Of a stretch of 64,000 nucleotides of DNA, positions 55,199 through 63,967 are shown in pieces (position 1 is the first letter of the stretch; every line of letters starts with the position of its first letter). The stretch comes from Sandaracinus sp964481145 (GTDB lineage Bacteria; Myxococcota_A; Polyangia; Polyangiales; Sandaracinaceae), in the NCBI GenBank assembly GCA_964481145.1, contig CAYZTA010000024.1, forward strand, positions 12,747-76,746. The letters run 5' to 3'. A model generated the notes under the pieces. It was not told where the DNA came from and searched no databases. It saw only the letters and a program-made list of their open reading frames with translations. Made by a program: the position numbers and the translations under genes.

Positions 55199-56458
55199 TC
55201 ACCAACCGTCCGCCTGAATCCTCGTCTCGAGCCGATTGTCGATGCCTCGAACTCCCGCAACTTGCGAGGCAGAGCGATCCGCTTCGGTGCGTGCAAATGG
55301 AGAGCGCACGTTCCCTATGAGCATCACGATTCCGTCTTGAACTCGGAGCTCGATTCTCTCGTTCTCGAGATACGGATTCATCCCAAGAATGTCAGAGACG
55401 CGTTCCTCCAAGAGCTCGTCATCGATGAGCGGATGAGGAAGGACGGTGATACGGTCGATGAGCCGTGTGACTCCACGGGTGGTCTCGATGAGCTCGAGGG
55501 TGGCGCGCTTTGCGAGGACGTTTGAAACCTCGCCTTCAATCGTAACGACACCATCGCGATCGACGTGGAGAGCGAGGTTCTCGACGCCCTGCCAACCATT
55601 GCATTCAAGAGCTCGATGAATCGTTCGCGTCATCGCGTCACGGTTGGGCATGGGGTGCACACGGCGTTCGTACGACATCGGAGACCACCGCACGTGAAGC
55701 GCGCTCGCGTTGACTTCGCGGACGCCGTCGATGCCGCTCAAATAGCGAGCGAGCCGTCGCTCATTCTCGCTCGATACCGTGCCGGTGAGGACGACTCGAC
55801 CGTCCCGAACGCGTAGATGAATCCGCCGAGAATCGATCCGCATGTCGCGATCCAACTGTTTCGTGATCCGAGCACGAAGTTGGTCGTCGACGTATTCGCG
55901 CGGAGGGACGATCTCGAGGCGAACTACCACATTTTTTACGCCGCGAACACCGGCCGCGATCTCTTCAGAAACAGCGCGTTGATGATGCGACGTGACGTCG
56001 CCGGCGAGTGTGACGTCTCCTCCATCGACCACGACGTCGATCTCTTCCGACTGAAGCACGGGATGGAGCGACAAGGCGCGGCGCACGTCGTTTTCGATCA
56101 TCGCATCCACTCGCTCAGGCGGGCGCACGTCGATGCGATTCCAGACACGGAGGACACCGAAGGTCTGGGCGGCGATGGCCTCTACGTTTTTCTTTGCGAG
56201 CACATGAGGGAGGTGTCCTTCGAGGACGACGACATGGCGATCGACGCGAACGATGACCGATTCGGCGTTGTCGTGGGTAGCGATCCGTCGTCGCACGGCA
56301 AGAGCGAGCTCTCGATCGCGATGTGCGGACAGGGTTTCGAGGGTCGCGGCCGTGTGCGTCGTTCGAGTTCGGAGCGATGCGTCGCCGGCGCGATTCGCAG
56401 TGCACGCCATCACGAGGAGGGCGATGGCAAGAATGTGACGAGGCACCTTTTCGGACAT
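55199..56458 (-). CDS. Five-BON-domain lipoprotein
   Basis: 419 aa. The signal is ILAIALLVMAC with lipid-attachment Cys19. Five BON-type repeats follow, each with an alpha segment and a V-x-V-x-x-G-x-V strand: VIVRVDRHVVVLEGHLP, IDVVVDGGDVTLAGDV, IHLRVRDGRVVLTGTV, LALHVDRDGVVTIEGEV and IELRVQDGIVMLIGNV. BON domains bind phospholipid or the periplasmic face of the envelope; OsmY has two. Five in one protein is many. It is downstream of the outer-membrane-like gene at 57673, probably in one operon. Confidence 0.85.
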   Translation of the reverse strand: MSEKVPRHILAIALLVMACTANRAGDASLRTRTTHTAATLETLSAHRDRELALAVRRRIATHDNAESVIVRVDRHVVVLEGHLPHVLAKKNVEAIAAQTFGVLRVWNRIDVRPPERVDAMIENDVRRALSLHPVLQSEEIDVVVDGGDVTLAGDVTSHHQRAVSEEIAAGVRGVKNVVVRLEIVPPREYVDDQLRARITKQLDRDMRIDSRRIHLRVRDGRVVLTGTVSSENERRLARYLSGIDGVREVNASALHVRWSPMSYERRVHPMPNRDAMTRTIHRALECNGWQGVENLALHVDRDGVVTIEGEVSNVLAKRATLELIETTRGVTRLIDRITVLPHPLIDDELLEERVSDILGMNPYLENERIELRVQDGIVMLIGNVRSPFARTEADRSASQVAGVRGIDNRLETRIQADGW

Positions 56459-56533
56459 GGTCTCCTCCTACAGGGAGAAGAACCTGTGCAGATGCGAGGC
56501 CAACATCACGGGTGATGAAGTGCCCTCGTCCCT

Positions 56534-57673
56534 TTACCAGGGCAGTCGATAGGAGGCTTCGAATGCGATGTCGAGCGAGACGGCGAAATCGTCGGCGAGC
56601 ACCCAGAACGTGGGCGCGATGAGATCCAACCCGATTTCGAAGTCTTCCGAGATCGCGTAGTTGACGCCTGCTGCGAGGCGAATCACCGGGCCATTGAAGG
56701 GGAGATATCCCACCGCCACACGCAACGGAATGGTGAGGTCCAGCGTGGGGCTGAGGCGAACTCGTTGCTCACCTTGCAGCATGACGAGGAGGTTGTGCGC
56801 TCGATCGTTGCGCCCCTGAAGATTCGTGTAACCGAAATACGCTCCGAACATGAGGTCGCGCGTGACTCGAAAATCGAGCCGAGCGCCGACCAGATGATTG
56901 TAAAATCCTCCTTGGGTCGTGCCGATCACGGCTTCTGTTTGGAGCGTGACCTTCCAGCGGCGGAGCGGCGGCTCAGGGAGTCGCACACCGATGCCAGCGG
57001 GATGGGCAAGCTCGTCTCGAGGCCTCGGACGGCGCACGATTCGTGTGGGCGTGGCGGCCAGTCGAGCCGGTGTTTCTTGCCATGTCGCAGGGCTTGGAAG
57101 GGTCTGCTGCAAGAGTCGATCGATGGCTTCGCGAAGGTCTGCTGCTCCTGCCGTGTCACGACCAAAGAAGGGTCCCGTGCCGTCGAGGCTCGCCACGCTC
57201 ATTTCGATGACGTACTGACCCCCCGCAGCCCAGATGCGCGCAAATACGCCGCGCTGAGCCTGCGCGATCCACGTCACACGCCAGAGATCTGCGGGCGCGG
57301 GCGGATAGGGCATGCGCAGGCGTTGCGCTGCGGCGACGCTTTCTTCAGGCGTGAGGACCTGGTAGCCCATCGCTTCGCCCGTGCGCCGTATTCGTTCACT
57401 GGCGACGCGTCCCACGATCGGATCGACTCCATAGGTGGCGACATCGATCACGATGAGACGTCGCGATGGTTCACCCGTGGATGGTTCGGGGAGTTCTTCC
57501 GTTGCAGCCTCGGGCGGCGCTTGCTCCTCGGAGTCCTCGGGTGGAGTTTCGAACTCGGCCTCTTCTTCGCTTTGCGCGCGGACGTGATTCTGGAGCGGAT
57601 CGAGCCCCAGTGCCGTTGGCAGCATTGCCAACGAGAGCGCAACGAGGCTTCTCAGGCTACGTACAGAACGCAT
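56534..57673 (-). CDS. Exported protein with C-terminal outer-membrane barrel-like domain
   Basis: 379 aa from ATG 57673. A signal peptide (LRSLVALSLAMLPTALG) is followed by an acidic Pro/Glu linker (EEEAEFETPPEDSEEQAPPE). A globular domain at about 70-215 (LIVIDVATYGVDPIVGRVAS, IWAAGGQYVIEMSVASLDG) comes next, and then strands of a small barrel (VTLQTEAVIGTTQGGFYNHL, DLMFGAYFGYTN, SLDIAFEASYRLPW) ending in Trp. No family is recognised. It heads a minus-strand unit with the BON lipoprotein. Its start is nearly back to back with the gene on the other strand. Confidence 0.7.
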   Translation of the reverse strand: MRSVRSLRSLVALSLAMLPTALGLDPLQNHVRAQSEEEAEFETPPEDSEEQAPPEAATEELPEPSTGEPSRRLIVIDVATYGVDPIVGRVASERIRRTGEAMGYQVLTPEESVAAAQRLRMPYPPAPADLWRVTWIAQAQRGVFARIWAAGGQYVIEMSVASLDGTGPFFGRDTAGAADLREAIDRLLQQTLPSPATWQETPARLAATPTRIVRRPRPRDELAHPAGIGVRLPEPPLRRWKVTLQTEAVIGTTQGGFYNHLVGARLDFRVTRDLMFGAYFGYTNLQGRNDRAHNLLVMLQGEQRVRLSPTLDLTIPLRVAVGYLPFNGPVIRLAAGVNYAISEDFEIGLDLIAPTFWVLADDFAVSLDIAFEASYRLPW

Positions 57674-57752
57674 GCGGATGGGGTTGTACCAGGGCGACGC
57701 CAGGGGGGCGAGCTGTCAATGGGTCAAGAGCGCTTGGACGTATGTTCTTTGG

Positions 57753-58877
57753 ATGAGCATATGTTTGAAGACTGGATGTGCGGGTGACACGGAGCGCCAC
57801 ATCAGCACGCAAAGTGAGCCGGCGAGTGAGCCCACGCACGCGGAGCTTGCTCCACTGAACGAGGATGTGGATCCACATCCCTTCGCGTGGCCACACCGCG
57901 CCGAAGAGTTCGGAGACGAGCTCCGACGTTTCGAATCGATCGAAGGGTGCGTCGAGCAGTTGCGCTCCCAAACGCCGACGGCTGTGTCCGAAGGACTTTT
58001 GGATTTTGGCTATGATGCGTTCTTCACCGACGTCTGCACCGGACTCAGTGCTGCGGCGATGCGAGAGCCCTCGCGTTGCGACACGCTCACCGTCTCCAAT
58101 GCGCGTGCAGGATGCCGTCGTCGTGCGGCATGGGCGCTTGGAGATCCCTCGATGTGTCCCGAAGATCGTGTGTTGAGCGGTCCCGAGCCACTCTGCGTGG
58201 CGTGGGCAGCCCGCAATGTGGGGCTATGTCGCGCCGTATCGAGTGCAGACCGAAATCTTTGTGTGAGTGTGCTCGATCGAGATGCGTCTCGTTGCGAACG
58301 TCGTGATCGCGCGCGATGTGAGGCGTGGCTGAGACGTTACGGAGAGGTGCTGGGTACGGAACGCAACGAAACCGCGGGTACGCGTGACGAGCCCAGGCTG
58401 CATGTTTCGATGGTGCGCGTCGATCCCGATAGGCCTCGCGAAACGGTGGGCACGCCGAATGAAATGACCCCGTCTCAACTCGCCCGCGGTGTGGTTCTGC
58501 GTGCTGAACGCTGCGCTTATCGGGTGTCGCTCGACGAGCACGGCGAAAACATGCTTTTTTCGCGGGGACACACCGGCGTGAAGATCGAGTTCGAGGTGGG
58601 TGCCCACACAAACCTGCCGAGCGAAATTGCGTTCCAACCTGCGGGGGCGACGATCGAGATCAACCATCCCGAGATGGGACGCTTGTCGTCGGGTCGGGGC
58701 AAGCTCACGCTCCTGACTTTCGAGCCTCGGCTCGGAGGCGCGTTTTCGGGTGAGCTCGAGGCGGAGTTTCCCATGGCTTCCCATGTGATTCACGTGACCG
58801 GACAATTCCGTACGTTCATTCGGTATCTCGAACCTCTACCAGCGGATTGTGGCGATGGTAGGATGGAGCTTCCATGA
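57753..58877 (+). CDS. Cys-rich exported protein, unknown
   Basis: 374 aa from ATG 57753. The frame is open to 57672, but that ATG overlaps the divergent gene's start. A short signal with candidate Cys (MSICLKTGCAGD) is possible but weak, so secretion is uncertain. The middle (about 60-190) has regularly spaced Cys (SNARAGCRRRAAWALGDPSM, LCRAVSSADRNLC), a repeat-like Cys pattern. The C-terminal half is beta-rich (RAERCAYRVSLDEHGENMLF). Its stop overlaps the start of the triple-repeat protein (ATGA), so the two are coupled. Confidence 0.6.
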   Translation: MSICLKTGCAGDTERHISTQSEPASEPTHAELAPLNEDVDPHPFAWPHRAEEFGDELRRFESIEGCVEQLRSQTPTAVSEGLLDFGYDAFFTDVCTGLSAAAMREPSRCDTLTVSNARAGCRRRAAWALGDPSMCPEDRVLSGPEPLCVAWAARNVGLCRAVSSADRNLCVSVLDRDASRCERRDRARCEAWLRRYGEVLGTERNETAGTRDEPRLHVSMVRVDPDRPRETVGTPNEMTPSQLARGVVLRAERCAYRVSLDEHGENMLFSRGHTGVKIEFEVGAHTNLPSEIAFQPAGATIEINHPEMGRLSSGRGKLTLLTFEPRLGGAFSGELEAEFPMASHVIHVTGQFRTFIRYLEPLPADCGDGRMELP

Positions 58878-59911
58878 GCCGCTTTCGTCAACCTCTTCTC
58901 GCATGCGCGGTGTTTGCGTTTGCGTTTCCGTTTCCGACCGCGCTGACCGCAGCGCAATCGTCCGATGCGCGTCCTCCTGAGGACTGTGGCATGAGCGAAG
59001 AAAACGCTCGCTTCGGCCCGCTCGAGTCAGGGACGGTCGTGACGTTACAACGCCATCGCTTCGTCGGCGGCGATGACAACTGGGACGACCAAATGGCGCG
59101 ATTCGTTGGACGTGCAGCGCGTGTGACGCGTCACTCCGGTGTGGATGCCGTGGGGTGTCCGGGGGTGAGGGTCGATGTCGATGGCGGACAGTGGTTCTGG
59201 CGTGCGCGCGACCTTGGCGTCGGAACAGGCCTGCAACCACGGCCTGCTCCTCGAGCTCCGAGCCCATCGTCCGTGCCGCAAGAATGTCATCAGGATGAAG
59301 GAAGGCCGAACTATGGGCGTGTGGTGCCCGGCACGGAAGTGACGCTGGGGCGACATCGTGGAGTCGATGGGGATGACAACTGGGCGGACGAGATGAGCCA
59401 GTATGTGGGTCGTCGTGCTCGGGTGGTGGAGCATTCTGGTGTGGATGGGGTGGGATGTCCGGGAGTCCGCGTGGACATCGATGGCCGTCAATGGTTCTGG
59501 AGATTGCGGGATCTGCGCATGAGCGGCATGGGCAGCAGCGGCGGAGAGTTCGTGGCGAGCACGGGCATCAGCAGCGATCATGGCCGCCCGGCGGCCGTGG
59601 CGGCGATCGGCGACGATCCGACGAGCGGAGGTCTTTTTGGGACTGGAGGGGCGCTCGGACCGCAGGAATGCGGCATGACCGATGCGACCGTGCAATGGGG
59701 TGGAATCTCGGTGGGAATGCGCGTCACGATCGGTCGCCATCGGCCGGTGAATGGGGATGAAAACTGGTCTACCGAGATGGATCCATATGTGGGTCGGCAG
59801 GTGCAGATCCAGGGGTTGATCGGGGTCGATGATCAAGGTTGTCCTGTCGTGAACATCGATGCCGACGGTGGGCAGTATTATTGGCGTGTGCGAGACATGA
59901 CGTTGCCTTGA
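58874..59911 (+). CDS. Secreted protein with three GDxNW repeats
   Basis: 345 aa. The signal peptide is LLACAVFAFAFPFPTALTAA. Three units of about 77 residues start at Cys38, Cys138 and Cys266; the first two are exactly 100 residues apart. Consensus: V.LGRHR.V.GDDNW.DEM, then YVGR.A.V..HSGVD, GCPGVRVDIDGGQWFWR.RDL. Each unit has one Cys at its start and one before the PG/PV, so a disulphide per unit is likely. The third unit is more divergent (GDENW). The pattern recalls SH3-like MIB/HERC2 domains, an untested idea. Linkers are Pro/Ser- and Gly-rich. Confidence 0.75.
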   Translation: MSRFRQPLLACAVFAFAFPFPTALTAAQSSDARPPEDCGMSEENARFGPLESGTVVTLQRHRFVGGDDNWDDQMARFVGRAARVTRHSGVDAVGCPGVRVDVDGGQWFWRARDLGVGTGLQPRPAPRAPSPSSVPQECHQDEGRPNYGRVVPGTEVTLGRHRGVDGDDNWADEMSQYVGRRARVVEHSGVDGVGCPGVRVDIDGRQWFWRLRDLRMSGMGSSGGEFVASTGISSDHGRPAAVAAIGDDPTSGGLFGTGGALGPQECGMTDATVQWGGISVGMRVTIGRHRPVNGDENWSTEMDPYVGRQVQIQGLIGVDDQGCPVVNIDADGGQYYWRVRDMTLP

Positions 59912-59944
59912 GACGATTTCGCATGGTGCGCTACCATCCGCGCC

Positions 59945-61147
59945 ATGCGTATTCTCGTCGCTGACAAACTCGCTTCATTCGTTCCTGGCCGCCTGCAGGA
60001 TCTTCGAGCGCGCCTCGAAGTCGATCCGAAGCTGGAAGGCGATTCTCTCACCGAGAGGATGCGGGAGCTCGACCCCGAGGTGCTCGTCGTGCGGAGCACT
60101 CGAGTGGGGGCGGCGCAGATTTCCGCCGGCCGCAGCCTGTCGCTCATCATTCGCGCGGGTGCGGGCGTCAATACGATCGATATGGCGACGGCGTCCGCAC
60201 GCGGGGTGTACGTGGCGAACTGTCCGGGCAAAAATGCGGCGGCAGTGGCGGAGCTCGCGCTCGGACATCTCATCAATCTCGATCGGCGCATCGCCGACAA
60301 CGTCGCGAGTTTGCGTGCGCACAAATGGGACAAAAAGACCTTTGGGGGGGCGCGCGGATTGCGGGGCAGGACGCTCGCGATCCTCGGTGTCGGGCCGATC
60401 GGGATTGAAGTCATCGTGCGCGCACAGGCCTTCGGGATGAAGGTCGTGGGTTGGTCGCGAAGTCTCAGTGAAGAGCAAGCGAGCGAACTCGGGATTGCAC
60501 GTGCGACAACGCCCGAGGCGGCGGTCGTGGGGGCCGACGCCGTGTCAGTGCATCTCGCGCTCACGCCCGAGACGAAAGGGCGCATTGGTGTGAGCGTGTT
60601 TTCGGCGATGAAACCGGGCGCGTATTTCATCAATACCTCGCGTGGTGAGGTGGTCGATCAAACGGCGCTCCTCGAAGCTTGTGGTGCACGTGGAATTCGT
60701 GCGGGGCTCGATGTGTTCGAAGGTGAGCCCGCGAGCGGGCAGGCTGCGTTTTCCGGGCCGATCACCGATCATCCAAACGTGTATGGGACGTGTCATATCG
60801 GCGCGAGCACCGACGAAGCCGAAGAGGCCGTGGGTGAAGAAGTCGTGCGCATCGTCGCGGCCTATCAAAAGGCCGAGCCGATTCCGAACTGCGTGAATCT
60901 CGCGATCCACAGCGCAGCGACGCATGTGCTCGTCGTTCGACACGCGGATCGCGTGGGTGTGCTCGCGCACGTGCTGCGGATTTTGAGCGAAGCCCGACAC
61001 AACGTGCAGGGCATGGAGAATATCGTTTTCTCTGGCGGCCAAGCTGCGTGCGCACGCGTGGAAGTCGTCGGTGAGCCGAACGCGGAGGTGCTGCGTGCGA
61101 TCGGTGAAAGTCCCGATGTATTTCATGTCGGAACTTCCACGATTTAG
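59945..61147 (+). CDS. serA: D-3-phosphoglycerate dehydrogenase-like 2-hydroxyacid dehydrogenase
   Basis: 400 aa. The NAD-binding site is AILGVGPIGIEVIVRAQAFG (about 147) and the catalytic residues are in NTSRGEVVD (Arg), LDVFEGEPASG (Glu) and CHIGASTDEAEEAVGEE (His). It ends in an ACT-type regulatory domain (VLVVRHADRVGVLAHVLRIL), as in serine-inhibited SerA. It should oxidise 3-phosphoglycerate to 3-phosphohydroxypyruvate, the first step of serine synthesis. It precedes argG by 18 nt. A related D-2-hydroxyacid substrate cannot be excluded. Confidence 0.87.
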   Translation: MRILVADKLASFVPGRLQDLRARLEVDPKLEGDSLTERMRELDPEVLVVRSTRVGAAQISAGRSLSLIIRAGAGVNTIDMATASARGVYVANCPGKNAAAVAELALGHLINLDRRIADNVASLRAHKWDKKTFGGARGLRGRTLAILGVGPIGIEVIVRAQAFGMKVVGWSRSLSEEQASELGIARATTPEAAVVGADAVSVHLALTPETKGRIGVSVFSAMKPGAYFINTSRGEVVDQTALLEACGARGIRAGLDVFEGEPASGQAAFSGPITDHPNVYGTCHIGASTDEAEEAVGEEVVRIVAAYQKAEPIPNCVNLAIHSAATHVLVVRHADRVGVLAHVLRILSEARHNVQGMENIVFSGGQAACARVEVVGEPNAEVLRAIGESPDVFHVGTSTI

Positions 61148-61165
61148 TGGTATCAAATCGCCGCC

Positions 61166-62503
61166 ATGAGCCGTATTTATCGTTCGCTCCCCCCCACTGG
61201 AACTCGCATTGGTCTCGCCTTTTCAGGCGGGCTCGACACCCGCGCTGCCGTCGCGTGGATGTCTCGACAAAAGCTCGACGTGTATTGCTACACGGCCGAT
61301 CTCGCGCAGCCGGATGAAAAAGATTGTCGCGAGATTCCGCCGATCGCGATGACGCATGGAGCGAAGGCGGCACGTCTCATCGATTGTCGCGACGCGATGG
61401 TGCGTGAAGGGCTCGTCGCGATTCAATGCGGCGCGTTTCATCTCGCGCTCGCGGGGCGCAAATATTTCAATACGACGCCACTCGGCCGTGCGGTGACGAC
61501 GACGGCGATCGTGCGTGCAATGCGCGAAGATGGTGTGCATGTCTTCGGTGACGGCAGCACGCACAAGGGCAACGATATTCAGCGCTTCTATCGTTACGGC
61601 ATCCTCGTCGATCCGGAGCTGCGCATTTATAAGCCATGGCTCGATCAAGCATTCGTGAGCGCGTTCGGTGGACGCAAGGAGATGAGCGAATATCTCGAAT
61701 CGATTGGCCTTCCTTACAAGATGGGCATCGAGAAAGCATATTCGACCGATTCGAACGTGCTCGGCGCGACGCACGAAGCCAAGGAACTCGAGCGCCTCGA
61801 TCGCGGCATGCACCTCGTCGAGCCGATCATGGGCGTTGCTCACTGGAAAAAAGAGACGGCGATCGCTCATGAGCGCGTGAGCATCGAGTGGGAGGCGGGG
61901 ATGCCGGTGGCCATCAATGGCCAGCGGTTCTCTTCGCGGTTCGAGCTCTTCCTGGAATGCAATCGCATCGGTGGCGCGCATGGGCTCGGCATGAGCGATC
62001 AAATCGAGAACCGCGTCATCGACGCGAAGAGCCGGGGCATTTACGAGGCGCCTGGCATGGCGCTTTTGCACATCACATACGAACGTCTCTTGAGCGCGAT
62101 TCACAACGAATCGACGACGGACCTCTACATGACGCTCGGACGGCGTCTGGGGCGTTTGCTGTACGAGGGAAGATGGTTCGATCCAGAGGCGATGATGCTC
62201 AAGGACGGACTCACGCGTTGGATCGCCCCCGCGGTGACCGGCACGGTCACGCTCGAGCTTCGTCGTGGCGATGACTACACGATCCTCGAAACGGCAGCAC
62301 CGTACATGGCGTACGATCCCGACAAGCTCTCGATGGAGAAAGTCGAGAGCGCATTCACGCCCGAGGATCGCATCGGCGCACTCGAAATGCAGAACCTCAA
62401 CGTCGGCGACAACCGCGCGCTCCTGCTCCATTGGATGGACAGCGTGCGTAAGCTCGGCGAAGGTGAAGGTGCGCGGATTACGCAGCTTTTGAAGAGTGAG
62501 TGA
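61166..62503 (+). CDS. argG: Argininosuccinate synthase
   Basis: 445 aa, the length of the E. coli type. The ATP-binding PP motif is LAFSGGLDTRAAVAW. GDGSTHKGNDIQRFYRYG, LECNRIGGAHGLGMSDQIEN and YEAPGMALLHITYERL are family blocks. It joins citrulline and aspartate with ATP in arginine synthesis, in the cytoplasm. It directly follows the SerA-like gene; other arg genes are not in the window. Confidence 0.96.
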   Translation: MSRIYRSLPPTGTRIGLAFSGGLDTRAAVAWMSRQKLDVYCYTADLAQPDEKDCREIPPIAMTHGAKAARLIDCRDAMVREGLVAIQCGAFHLALAGRKYFNTTPLGRAVTTTAIVRAMREDGVHVFGDGSTHKGNDIQRFYRYGILVDPELRIYKPWLDQAFVSAFGGRKEMSEYLESIGLPYKMGIEKAYSTDSNVLGATHEAKELERLDRGMHLVEPIMGVAHWKKETAIAHERVSIEWEAGMPVAINGQRFSSRFELFLECNRIGGAHGLGMSDQIENRVIDAKSRGIYEAPGMALLHITYERLLSAIHNESTTDLYMTLGRRLGRLLYEGRWFDPEAMMLKDGLTRWIAPAVTGTVTLELRRGDDYTILETAAPYMAYDPDKLSMEKVESAFTPEDRIGALEMQNLNVGDNRALLLHWMDSVRKLGEGEGARITQLLKSE

Positions 62504-62527
62504 ACGTGTGTCCATGCACCCTCGCAC

Positions 62528-63967
62528 ATGCGATTTGCTGTTGGCATTGTCATATTGGTCCCTCTTTCCGTCACGCTGACGGCGAGCGCAGAGGGACCAG
62601 AGCTCGTTCCTCCGCGCCTCATTCACATCGATGACTTCGCGCTGCCCGAGGGGGCAGCGCGTGAGGTCGAGCTCACGATTCAAATCAGCGCTGACGGAGC
62701 CGGCACCGTCGAAGTGTGTGAGCTCGATGTGGAGGTGTGTGGGATCTTAGAGGAAGTGGTTCGAACTGCGTCGTTCGAACCAGCGCGGCGTGATGCAGAG
62801 GCCATTCCTTCGCGAATTCGACTGCGTTTGCATGCGAGTGAACCGACCCCGCAGGTGATTGATTCGGAGGGCGAGGCACCTCTCGATGTCACTCCGCCGT
62901 TGCCGGAGGTCGCGCTCGATGTCCCGCGTTTTGGTGCGCGTGCGACGGCGCATCGACTGCCCGCTGGAACACGGCGTTTCGAGCTTCGTGAGCTGCGCGA
63001 TGCGCCGGGAGCGTTCGGAGACCCGTTTCGTGCACTCGAGTCGCTCCCTGGTGTGGTGCCAGTGATGACGGGGCTCCCGATGTTTTATTTGCGCGGATCG
63101 CCGCCTGCATCGACGCAATATGTCTATGACGACTTGCCGCTCCCGATGCTCTTTCATTTCGGCATCGGCCCTGGTGTCGTGCACCCACGTATGCTTGGGC
63201 CGCTTCGTCTGCACGCCGGCATCGCTCCTGCCCGGTACGGTCGTCATACGGGAGGTGTCGTCGTCGCAGAAGGCCCGGATGAACGTGCAATCGACAGGCC
63301 TGCCGGGGAGATCGAGCTGAGGCTTCTCGACCTCAATGGTTACGTCGAAGCGCCAGTGCTCGGAGGCGCGATCGCAGCCGCGGGGCGCATCGGTTATCCG
63401 GGGCTTCTGATCTCGGCGTTCACGAACGAGCTCACGCTTCAATATTACGATTATCAATTTCGCGGACATGTCCCTGTGGGCGATCGAACCGAGCTTCGGT
63501 TGGTATGGCTCGGCTCCTATGATCAGATGACGATGCGCGATGCCGAGAACACGTTTCGTCAAGACGTCACGGTTCAGTTTCATCGCGGTGAGCTCCGTCT
63601 CGTTCGTGATCTCGGTAGAGGCGAATTCGGAGTCGCGCTTCGTGCCGGATTCGAGGAAAGTGGGATTTCTGCGAGTGAAAATACGGGTTACGAGATGGCG
63701 ATTGGCGCGGTGACCCTCGGTCCGCGTGTGTTTTTGAATTATCGAGATGGAATCGCGCGCTTTCGGTTCGGCGCAGATGGAATCGCGTCATTTGGGCGGC
63801 CACGATTTCGTAACGCAGTGTCCGAGAGCCATGATGTGTTTCTTCGCCAAGACAATGTCTTTTCGAATGCGTCGACGCGCAGTGTGGCAGGAGCGCATGG
63901 AGAAGTGATTCTCGCGCTCTTTCCAGAGCTCGAGGTGGAGCTCGGCGCAGGGCGGATGCGATCCTGA
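62528..63967 (+). CDS. TonB-receptor-like protein with TonB-C-type N-domain, probably truncated or frameshifted
   Basis: 479 aa. A signal peptide is followed by a TonB-C-like domain (LEEVVRTASFEPARRDAEAI), then a plug-like region (FRALESLPGVVPVMTGLPMF, YLRGSPPASTQYVYDDLPLP, APARYGRHTGGVVVAEGPD) and the first strands of a barrel (RTELRLVWLGSYDQMTM, FRLGV-like GRGEFGVALRAGFEES). The frame stops at TGA 63965-63967, after far too few strands for a receptor barrel (such proteins are commonly about 700 aa or more). Reading continues open in other frames to the window end. It may be a decayed gene or one missing or extra base. Confidence 0.7.
   Translation: MRFAVGIVILVPLSVTLTASAEGPELVPPRLIHIDDFALPEGAAREVELTIQISADGAGTVEVCELDVEVCGILEEVVRTASFEPARRDAEAIPSRIRLRLHASEPTPQVIDSEGEAPLDVTPPLPEVALDVPRFGARATAHRLPAGTRRFELRELRDAPGAFGDPFRALESLPGVVPVMTGLPMFYLRGSPPASTQYVYDDLPLPMLFHFGIGPGVVHPRMLGPLRLHAGIAPARYGRHTGGVVVAEGPDERAIDRPAGEIELRLLDLNGYVEAPVLGGAIAAAGRIGYPGLLISAFTNELTLQYYDYQFRGHVPVGDRTELRLVWLGSYDQMTMRDAENTFRQDVTVQFHRGELRLVRDLGRGEFGVALRAGFEESGISASENTGYEMAIGAVTLGPRVFLNYRDGIARFRFGADGIASFGRPRFRNAVSESHDVFLRQDNVFSNASTRSVAGAHGEVILALFPELEVELGAGRMRS

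Noticed and set aside
55036..55320. Plus-strand Gln/Pro-rich open frame with AAGGAG ribosome site
   Set aside because: Half of it is antisense to the BON lipoprotein gene and its start lies in a low-complexity tract; kept only as an observation, not as a gene.
57672..57752. Start of the Cys-rich exported protein at ATG 57672
   Set aside because: That ATG shares a GCATGC palindrome with the opposite gene's start, leaving no room for a promoter or ribosome site.
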